NCBI GenBank assembly: GCA_002862465.1 | Contig: PKDD01000096.1 | Location: 1-50,041 of the forward strand | From: Haliea sp. | GTDB taxonomy: Bacteria; Pseudomonadota; Gammaproteobacteria; Pseudomonadales; Halieaceae | Direction: 5' to 3' | Length of the DNA stretch: 50,041 bases | The notes under the pieces: generated by a model | Databases searched by the model: none | Seen by the model: the letters and a program-made list of their open reading frames with translations, nothing else | What the model was told of the DNA's origin: nothing | Position numbers and translations under genes: made by a program | In this document: positions 43,561 through 50,041 of the stretch, in pieces | Numbering within the stretch: position 1 is the first letter of the stretch | Layout of the letters: every line of letters starts with the position of its first letter

Positions 43561-44639
43561 TGGCCCGGCCCAATCAAGCAAAACTGAACCTTAGCGCGTT
43601 ACGACATAATGTCTGCCTGGCGCGCAAGTTGGCACCACGATCCAAAGTGATGGCGGTTGTCAAAGCCAATGCCTATGGCCACGGCGCCGCAATAATTGCC
43701 GGCGCACTCCAATCCAGCGTGGATGCTTTGGCTGTTGCCAGTATCGAGGAGGCCGCTGCGCTTCGTGATTCCGGCGTTACATGTCCCATTCTTCTTTTGG
43801 AGGGTCTGTTCGATGAATCCGAATTAGGCATTGCGAGCCAACTTAACGTCTGGCTAAGCATCCACAACGAGCGACAACTGCAGTGGCTAGAAGGGGCTGC
43901 ATTGTCTGCGCCCGTGACCTGCTGGCTTAAGATCGACACGGGCATGAATCGTCTTGGCGTCACACCAGATAAAGCCTTGCACTATCATCAACGACTAGTG
44001 GCCACACCCAATGCTGCTAACGGCACAGTCGCCTATACGCACTTCGCCTCGGCAGATGATTTACAAAATCTACAAACGCAGCGACAGATCGATGCCTTCG
44101 ATAGCTTGAATTTTGACGTAGCACGCAGCGCGGCTAATTCTGCGGCATTACTTGCTTGGCCAACTACACATTATGAATGGGTGCGACCGGGTTACATGCT
44201 GTATGGGAATTGTCCCATGGCACAGGGCCATCCCAATGCTCAAACACTGAAACCGGTCATGACACTGACTTCCGCAGTGATCGCCCTGCATGACGTTGCT
44301 GCGGGTGAATCTGTCGGATACGGCGGCACTTGGGTTGCACAGCGCCCCTCTGTCATTGCCACAGTGACTATCGGCTATGGCGATGGCTATCCCCGCGAAG
44401 CGCTCAATGGGACACCGATACTTGTCAACGGACAACGCGCCACACTTGCCGGTCGCGTCTCTATGGACATGATTACTGTCGATGTCACAGATGTCGAACA
44501 TGTCCAGCTTGGCACCGAAGTCGTGCTGTGGGGCCCAGACCTGCCTCTGGCAGAAGTCGCTCGCTGGACCAACACTATCGGTTACGAACTCACAACGCGC
44601 ATGCCGCAGCGCACACCGAGGGTTGTCGTCAATGCCTAA
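43560..44639 (+). CDS. alr: Alanine racemase
   Basis: A 359-residue fold III PLP alanine racemase. Lys35 in VVKANAYGHG is the PLP lysine, and Tyr254 in SVGYGGTW is the second catalytic base. WLKIDTGMNRLG, VRPGYMLYG, GYGDGYPREAL and GRVSMDMITVDVT are conserved. It interconverts L- and D-alanine. In this operon the D-alanine made would feed the transaminase to give D-glutamate, a catabolic use like that of DadX, but a cell wall supply role is possible. The ATG shares its A with the last base of the transaminase TGA. Confidence 0.95.
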   Translation: MARPNQAKLNLSALRHNVCLARKLAPRSKVMAVVKANAYGHGAAIIAGALQSSVDALAVASIEEAAALRDSGVTCPILLLEGLFDESELGIASQLNVWLSIHNERQLQWLEGAALSAPVTCWLKIDTGMNRLGVTPDKALHYHQRLVATPNAANGTVAYTHFASADDLQNLQTQRQIDAFDSLNFDVARSAANSAALLAWPTTHYEWVRPGYMLYGNCPMAQGHPNAQTLKPVMTLTSAVIALHDVAAGESVGYGGTWVAQRPSVIATVTIGYGDGYPREALNGTPILVNGQRATLAGRVSMDMITVDVTDVEHVQLGTEVVLWGPDLPLAEVARWTNTIGYELTTRMPQRTPRVVVNA

Positions 44640-44704
44640 TCGACAAGTAGTAATCCATGCGCTGCCCATCATGTGCATGGAAGGCCTGCATCAGCGAGGT
44701 CAAT

Positions 44705-46225
44705 ATGCTATCTGGTGACCCGACTTGCACCCTACTCCATCATTTAATTGAACGACACGCCGACGAGCAACCTGACAGTATCGCGTTATGGTGGCAAGGG
44801 AGCGCGATCGACTATGCCAGTCTATACCGCAACGCCATGTCTACGGCAAGACGCTTAGCCGCCAGTGGCGATGTAGGCGATCGCATCGCCGTTTTATCAT
44901 GGAACTGCCCACAGTTTGTAGAGCTAATTTATGGCGTCACTGCCGCGGGCAGAATACTCGTGCCTCTGAACGCCAGACTTGCGCCCGCAGAATTGACCTA
45001 TCAACTGAAATCGGCCCGCGCCACTGCACTCTTCGGAGACCGAGAATTACTTGAACCTTTGCTAGCACATGCCGACTTCCCACCGACTACTGAGATTGTT
45101 TACCTAGACGAGGACTATATCAACTGGCGAGAATCTATCACTCGTAAACAGCTGCCCGCGACTAGCCCTGAGGATCCAGCATGGATACTATTCACTTCGG
45201 GTTCCACCGGCCGACCCAAAGGAGCAATGTTAAGCCACCGCGCCTTTATGGCCGCATTACGCTCGGCGGCACTATCCCGACCGGTACAACCATCCGATAA
45301 ATACTACTATCCATTCCCATTATTTCATGTATCTGCTCACAATGTACTGCTGCAACATTTATACGGTGCTGCGGTCGTACTGGCGCGATCGTTTGATGCC
45401 GCTGACACCCTCAAAGCCTGCATTGAACTGCAAGTAACGACAATGTCCCTCGCGCCGACTATGATCGCCTTATTGTTGGATCACCCAGCTTTCACCCCCA
45501 TGCATCTTAACTCAGTGCGCACTATTGGCTATGGCGCATCTGCTATGCCACAAACACTGTTGCAGAGACTGCTAGCGGGCACCGATGTAGGTCTGTGCCA
45601 GAGTTACGGCATGACAGAATTGGCCGGGAGTGTCTCGTTCCTCACGGTAGAGGATCATCAACGAGCCGCCGCAGACCGGCCGGAGTTACTTCAGTCTGTG
45701 GGCCGACCTCTTCCTACAGCACAACTCAAATTGCTCGACGAACAGGGTCGCGAATGTGCCTCAGGTGAAGCCGGAGAAATTTTAGTCAGGGCCCCACAGT
45801 GTATGACGGGATACTGGGATGACGATGCGGCCACCACACTTGCAATAACCGACGGCTGGTTACGCACCGGCGACATCGGTCGCTTTGACGACAACGGCTA
45901 TCTATACATCGTGGACCGCAAGAAAGACATGATTATCAGCGGCGGAGAAAATATTGCCTCACGAGAAATAGAGGAAGTATTACGCCAACATTCGTCAGTA
46001 AGCGATTGCGCGATCATCGGCTTGCCGCACCCTAAGTGGGGCGAAAGTCCCTTAGCCGTGGTCCGACTCAGGAGCGCTATAAGCGACTCAGAGCTTCATG
46101 CGCACTGCCGTGCAAACCTAGCCAGCTACAAAATTCCGAAACGATGGATACGCGTCGACGGTCTGCCTCTGAACGCATCTGGAAAAGTTGACAAGCCACT
46201 ACTGAGAGAGCTCTACACAGTCTAG
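44705..46225 (+). CDS. AMP-binding acyl-CoA ligase
   Basis: A 506-residue adenylate-forming enzyme. The signature LFTSGSTGRPKGAML is at 162-176, with QSYGMTELAGSV, TGDIGRFDDNGYLYIVDRKKDMIISGGENIASREIEEVL and the C-terminal Lys in LPLNASGKVDKPL. The pattern suits medium/long-chain or aryl acid-CoA ligases. The ATG at 44705 is chosen because GAGGT lies five bases upstream; the frame to 44657 adds 16 residues. It follows alr by 65 bases and could belong to the operon, but no link to D-amino acid metabolism is evident. The stop is 2 bases from the convergent transporter stop. Confidence 0.9.
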   Translation: MLSGDPTCTLLHHLIERHADEQPDSIALWWQGSAIDYASLYRNAMSTARRLAASGDVGDRIAVLSWNCPQFVELIYGVTAAGRILVPLNARLAPAELTYQLKSARATALFGDRELLEPLLAHADFPPTTEIVYLDEDYINWRESITRKQLPATSPEDPAWILFTSGSTGRPKGAMLSHRAFMAALRSAALSRPVQPSDKYYYPFPLFHVSAHNVLLQHLYGAAVVLARSFDAADTLKACIELQVTTMSLAPTMIALLLDHPAFTPMHLNSVRTIGYGASAMPQTLLQRLLAGTDVGLCQSYGMTELAGSVSFLTVEDHQRAAADRPELLQSVGRPLPTAQLKLLDEQGRECASGEAGEILVRAPQCMTGYWDDDAATTLAITDGWLRTGDIGRFDDNGYLYIVDRKKDMIISGGENIASREIEEVLRQHSSVSDCAIIGLPHPKWGESPLAVVRLRSAISDSELHAHCRANLASYKIPKRWIRVDGLPLNASGKVDKPLLRELYTV

Positions 46226-46227
46226 CG

Positions 46228-47310
46228 CTAGCTATTGTCCTGTGAATCGAGGAAGTCGGAAAACGCATTCTCGTAAAGTTTGAATAACACCAATGCAAGC
46301 GAAAACACTAGGGGTCCATAAATAAGGCCAATCAATCCGAACACCTGAAGACCTCCAATAATGGAGAAAAACACCACCACAGTACTCATGCTGGCACCCT
46401 GCATCAACAATGGACGTAAAAAATTGTCTATTGACCCTGTCACCACAACGCCCCACACGACTAAAAATCCTGCCCAACCCAATTCTCCTGTAAACACTAA
46501 ATACAGCGCAGCTGGAACCCAAATCAATGCTGTCCCCACCAGAGGTATTAGCGAGGTAAAAGCCATTACAGCACCCCAGAAAAGGCCCGGAAATCCGGCG
46601 AGCCATAAACCAAACCCTCCAACAACACCCTGCGCAACGGCGGTTAAGAAAGAGCCCATTAAAGCAGATTTGCTCACCGCTTGAACTTCGTTAAACAGTG
46701 TTTCTTCTGCACTGCGTGACAACGGCAAAGCGCGATATATAAAGGCGATCAATTTTTGATGGTCGCGCAGCACAAAAAATAATACGAACAGCAATAGCAC
46801 AAAATTTATTAGGAATCGGGTCATACTACCCAATATCGATGTCGATATTCCGGCAAAATGGGTCCCTATTGCTCCTGCAGTAGCTAGTGCTTTGGCGCGA
46901 ATGTTGTCGGGGTCTAATGCGCCATCTGGCAAAATCTGCGTCACCCGCAACTGGGCGTTATGCAGCCAAGGATGCGACATCATCTGGTGTATATTATCTG
47001 AGGTCGCCCATTCCCGAACGGTGACAGAATAGCTAATGCCCTGCTTAAGGACAGCAATCAATAACACCAATGTAGGCAATAGAATGATTAATAACAACGC
47101 TAGACAACTGATAAGGGAGGCGAGATTTTCGCGCCCTCGCAATACAGAAACTAATCGCTCATGAGCTGGATATGCCAATAAGCCGATCAATATCGCCATA
47201 ATAATCGGCTGCAGGAAAGGTTTGATCATCCAGTAGCAGCCATACAATGCGAGTGCAAGAAAAATCAGCAACACCACGCGATGTGCGTTACCCTCAAACT
47301 GAGACTGCAT
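46228..47310 (-). CDS. AI-2E family transporter (PerM-like)
   Basis: A 360-residue membrane protein of the AI-2E/PerM family with about eight hydrophobic segments. Conserved are MIKPFLQPIIMAILIGLLAYP at the N-terminus, FVLLLFVLFFVLRDHQKL, and the late GVVVTGSIDNFLRPLLMQGASMS with IIGGLQVFGLIGLIYGPL. Despite the name, substrates are mostly unknown. The ATG at 47310 is preceded by AAAGAGAG; the frame continuing to 47349 adds 13 residues. It converges with the ligase with a two-base gap. Confidence 0.9.
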   Translation of the reverse strand: MQSQFEGNAHRVVLLIFLALALYGCYWMIKPFLQPIIMAILIGLLAYPAHERLVSVLRGRENLASLISCLALLLIILLPTLVLLIAVLKQGISYSVTVREWATSDNIHQMMSHPWLHNAQLRVTQILPDGALDPDNIRAKALATAGAIGTHFAGISTSILGSMTRFLINFVLLLFVLFFVLRDHQKLIAFIYRALPLSRSAEETLFNEVQAVSKSALMGSFLTAVAQGVVGGFGLWLAGFPGLFWGAVMAFTSLIPLVGTALIWVPAALYLVFTGELGWAGFLVVWGVVVTGSIDNFLRPLLMQGASMSTVVVFFSIIGGLQVFGLIGLIYGPLVFSLALVLFKLYENAFSDFLDSQDNS

Positions 47311-47636
47311 AGGTGTGCTCTCTTTACCGCTATATAGGCAAGACAACATAGCGCTTTTTCACAAAAAATCAACGCATACATGCCGTCTAAATAAAAAGTG
47401 CGCTCAGCCTAGACTGTATTTATAAGCATAGCGTTCACAGGCGCATGCCACCAGAAACGTAAACACCGGTAGAGCTTTTCAAGAATACATGCCATCGTCA
47501 TCCAGAACATGAACACAGCCGCCGCAGATATCTATGCCACCGCGCGCTTAGTCTTGAATCCCCCTGCAAAAATCGTACGGATTTGCCAACGGCACTTTTA
47601 GTGGCATAATTGCTGCCCATCAGGTCAATGAAGCTT
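47311..47636. other. Intergenic stretch, possible gene remnant
   Basis: About 326 bases between the divergent AI-2E and thiolase-like genes. On the minus strand, a frame near 47484-47547 reads GGCVHVLDDDGMYS and then, after a frameshift, another near 47443-47490 reads SSTGVYVSGGMRL before a stop. These look like two pieces of one gene end, possibly an SDR-type C-terminus. Nothing else was recognised; the promoters of both flanking genes must lie here. Confidence 0.25.
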
Positions 47637-49157
47637 ATGAATATTTCAGATAACACTCCAGTCATTATAGGCGTTGGGCAACAAACTTGGCGGTCAACCG
47701 ATGTGGCGAGAACGCCCCTAGACGCGCTCTGCTCAGCCGCAGAGGTTGCTATCGCTGACACGGGACAAGATGGCTTAACGTCTGCCATCGATACCGTTGC
47801 CATGATTAGATTTATTGCCGACACTACGCCAGGCACCGGTGCACTGTTCCCTCGCAATCCCGGCAGACACTTAAGCCGTCGCCTCGGCATTAATGATGCG
47901 ACAATTTTTCAGGGTACGATCGGCGGCAATACTCCACAGTATCTGGTCAATCATTTTGCTGAAAAACTGGCGCACGGCGATCACAACGTTGTCTTGCTCG
48001 CAGGCGCAGAACTGCTTGCAACCCTATTTTCAGCGCTGCGCTCTGGGGAGGATATTTCTGCTTGGAGCGGGGAGGCAGAGGCGCAACCGGTAACGGTGGG
48101 ACACGAACGAGAGGGACATAACGCCGTAGAGATGACACATGGGCTTTACGAGCCGATCAATACATATCCGCTATTCGAGAATAGCCTGAGACATCACCTT
48201 GGCAACACCCAAGAGCATCACACGGCTCGCATCGCAGAGATTTGCAGCAGCATGAGCTTGGTGGCTGCGAGCAATCCCCATGCGTGGAAACAGCAATTTC
48301 AGAGCGCAGAAGAGGTTGGCACCGTAGCGCAACGGAATCGTTTTATCGGGTACCCCTACACTCGCGCTATGAATCCGATTCTGGAAGTCGACATGGCCGC
48401 CGCGGTCATTATGACAACGGCGGGCAAAGCCCGTCAGCTAGGCATCGATCAGAGCACCTGGATATACTTCCGTGGCGGCGCTGACGTTAACGATATTTGG
48501 CATGTTAGCGAACGCCCTAGCCTGCATACCTCGCCCGCTATCAAGACGGCATGGGAGTCAGTCTCTGCGCGCTCTGGCATTGCTTTAGATGAAATTTCAC
48601 ACTTCGATATCTACAGTTGTTTTCCCAGCGCAGTAGAGATTGCCTGCAACGAAATTGGGCTGTCGCCACTCGACAGCCGCGGGATCACTGTCACTGGCGG
48701 TCTGCCCTTCTTCGGCGGACCGGGCAATAACTACTCTCTGCACGCGATTGCACAAATGATCACCGCTTTACGCAAAACAGGTGGGGGCCATGGATTGGTC
48801 ACGGCCAATGGTCTGTACCTGACGAAGCACTCGTTAGGCATCTATTCGACAGAGCCTCCCACTGATGATTGGCAAGACATGGACCGCCGGTCGCTGCAGC
48901 AACATATCGATGTCGCTCCACGACTGCCAGTGGCCTCAGATCCTGCGGGTCTTGCAACCATAGAGACTTATACTGTTAGCTTTGACCGAGAAGGTCCGAA
49001 ACGAGGAATTGTTATCGGACGGAATCCAGCAGGCGAGCGGATTATTGCCAACACCAGCAGCGACATTGACACTCTGAACCAGCTGTTAGCGCAAAGCCCG
49101 ATTGGGCAAACTGGAAAGATCCATGTCAAAGACGGGATCAATCTATTCGAAATATAA
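47637..49157 (+). CDS. Thiolase-like SCP2-type protein lacking the nucleophilic Cys
   Basis: A 506-residue thiolase-fold protein (annotated elsewhere as acetyl-CoA acetyltransferase). The body has FQGTIGGNTPQYLVNHFAE where true thiolases have their CGSG nucleophile, so the usual Cys is absent. Later it has FDIYSCFPSAVEIACNE, VTGGLPFFGGPGNNYSLHAIA and NGLYLTKHSLGIYS. The last retains the His region but without a Cys partner. It may be a thiolase-like aldolase or hydrolase, or a non-catalytic partner in side-chain degradation. The function is unsure. The start at the ATG at 47637 is uncertain; ATGs at 47610 and 47628 are in frame. Confidence 0.75.
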   Translation: MNISDNTPVIIGVGQQTWRSTDVARTPLDALCSAAEVAIADTGQDGLTSAIDTVAMIRFIADTTPGTGALFPRNPGRHLSRRLGINDATIFQGTIGGNTPQYLVNHFAEKLAHGDHNVVLLAGAELLATLFSALRSGEDISAWSGEAEAQPVTVGHEREGHNAVEMTHGLYEPINTYPLFENSLRHHLGNTQEHHTARIAEICSSMSLVAASNPHAWKQQFQSAEEVGTVAQRNRFIGYPYTRAMNPILEVDMAAAVIMTTAGKARQLGIDQSTWIYFRGGADVNDIWHVSERPSLHTSPAIKTAWESVSARSGIALDEISHFDIYSCFPSAVEIACNEIGLSPLDSRGITVTGGLPFFGGPGNNYSLHAIAQMITALRKTGGGHGLVTANGLYLTKHSLGIYSTEPPTDDWQDMDRRSLQQHIDVAPRLPVASDPAGLATIETYTVSFDREGPKRGIVIGRNPAGERIIANTSSDIDTLNQLLAQSPIGQTGKIHVKDGINLFEI

Positions 49158-49255
49158 GATTTACGTGTAGAAAAAATATGCTGACGCTAACACTAGTGAA
49201 ATCTATACCGACAGCTGGAGCAGCATCCACCGCGATTATCCTCTATACTTACCAC

Positions 49256-49261
49256 TATAAT
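49256..49261 (+). promoter_or_regulatory. Candidate -10 element of the aconitase gene
   Basis: A perfect TATAAT 21 bases before the GTG start. No good -35 is present at 16-18 bases upstream, so the promoter may be activator-dependent or the match may be chance. Confidence 0.4.
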
Positions 49262-49282
49262 ATCTAAAAAAGGTATCTCACC

Positions 49283-50041
49283 GTGACAGTATCTTTAAAC
49301 TCTTTCAGCACGCTTTCGACGCTGGATGTTAACGGCAAAATTTACCGCTATTTCGCTGTAAGTGGTGGTGCGCTAGCGACACACGATACCGTCTCTCGCC
49401 TCCCAATATGCAGCAAAATTCTTCTCGAAAATTTGTTGCGCCACGAGGATGATATAAGCTGCACCAGCGAAGATATCGATACTTTGGCAAGCAGTGCAGG
49501 CAATGGTTCTGACCAGGAAATCGCCTATCACCCGGCGCGCGTATTAATGCAGGATTTTACTGGAGTGCCAGCAGTGGTCGATCTGGCCGCAATGCGTGAT
49601 GCCCTGGTCAAAAGGGGTATCGGTCCGACGAAAATCAATCCACTATCGCCAGTCGACCTCGTCATCGACCACTCCGTGAGCATTGACAAGTTCGGCAGCG
49701 ACACTGCTTTTGAACAAAACGTAATCATGGAAATGCAGCGCAACCATGAACGCTATGAATTTTTGAAATGGGGTCAGGGAGCATTTGATAATTTCAGAGT
49801 AGTGCCGCCGGGCACCGGCATTTGTCACCAGGTCAATCTAGAATATCTTGCCCAGGTGGTGCGGCAAGATGCCGACGATAGCACACTCCTCGCCTATCCC
49901 GACACACTAGTTGGCACCGACAGTCACACCACTATGATTAATGGCTTGGGTGTTCTCGGCTGGGGCGTCGGCGGAATAGAAGCTGAAGCAGCTATGCTGG
50001 GGCAGCCAATTTCAATGTTGATACCGGACGTTGTCGGTTTT
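49283..50041 (+). CDS. acnA: Aconitate hydratase A, 5' part
   Basis: The first 253 codons of aconitase A, open to the window edge and so partial by truncation of the window. It contains [19 protein letters not shown] (here with several family-typical positions), [82 protein letters not shown] and [35 protein letters not shown]. It isomerises citrate to isocitrate with a 4Fe-4S cluster whose ligand cysteines lie beyond the edge. The GTG at 49283 has AAAAAGG upstream. Confidence 0.93.
   Translation, partial: MTVSLNSFSTLSTLDVNGKIYRYFAVSGGALATHDTVSRLPICSKILLENLLRHEDDISCTSEDIDTLASSAGNGSDQEIAYHPARVLMQDFTGVPAVVDLAAMRDALVKRGIGPTKINPLSPVDLVIDHSVSIDKFGSDTAFEQNVIMEMQRNHERYEFLKWGQGAFDNFRVVPPGTGICHQVNLEYLAQVVRQDADDSTLLAYPDTLVGTDSHTTMINGLGVLGWGVGGIEAEAAMLGQPISMLIPDVVGF

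Noticed and set aside
44148-44678. 176-codon minus-strand frame
   Set aside because: It is antisense to the alanine racemase, whose motifs are clear.
1-50041. Mobile elements, CRISPR arrays, prophage, rRNA and tRNA genes
   Set aside because: No transposase, integrase, regularly spaced repeat or recognisable RNA gene was seen on either strand.

Overview
The window looks like a chromosomal segment of an aerobic, heterotrophic gammaproteobacterium, probably marine and perhaps in or near Cellvibrionales (Halieaceae or Spongiibacteraceae-like). This rests on gene content and a roughly 50% GC composition, not on a marker gene. Lipid, CoA-thioester and amino-acid catabolism dominate. No rRNA, tRNA, CRISPR array, insertion sequence or phage gene was recognised.

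Layout. 1-600: a decayed cupin gene. 0.6-5.7 kb: a GluR0-like ligand-gated K+ channel, an APH-fold kinase, a lone periplasmic amino-acid-binding protein, an SDR and a secreted SYLF-domain protein closed by a good terminator. 5.9-10.6 kb (minus strand): a dikinase-type phosphotransferase with the domain order of rifampin phosphotransferase, a glutathione S-transferase and a Baeyer-Villiger-type flavin monooxygenase. 10.8-20.0 kb (minus strand): a long acyl-CoA catabolic operon with acyl-CoA dehydrogenase, HSD10-like SDR, alpha-methylacyl-CoA racemase, two crotonases, a carboxyltransferase, an AraC regulator, another SDR and an MBL hydrolase. It suits a methyl-branched or isoprenoid substrate. 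20.1-22.3 kb: a diguanylate cyclase and an AraC regulator, divergent from that operon. 22.3-28.4 kb: SprT, then a plus-strand set of APH-type kinase, crotonase, thiolase and ACAD10/11-type dehydrogenase, which looks like a split version of the 4-hydroxyacyl-CoA phosphorylation route, followed by a fatty-acid-hydroxylase-superfamily membrane enzyme. 28.4-38.5 kb: patatin phospholipase, an RND efflux pair, iron-type alcohol dehydrogenase, acyl-CoA ligase and TesB thioesterase.

38.7-46.2 kb is the most striking part. Seven genes are packed with overlaps or very short gaps: a DUF1445 protein, PxpA, PxpB, PxpC, a DUF4392 protein, a D-amino-acid transaminase and alanine racemase, with an acyl-CoA/AMP ligase 65 bases downstream. 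DUF1445 and DUF4392 are the two halves of the animal D-glutamate cyclase DGLUCY, here as separate subunits flanking the 5-oxoprolinase genes. Together the genes suggest a route from L- or D-alanine and other D-amino acids to D-glutamate, then 5-oxoproline, then glutamate.

The window ends with an AI-2E family membrane protein, a thiolase-like protein lacking the usual nucleophilic cysteine, and the first 253 codons of aconitase A, which runs off the edge.
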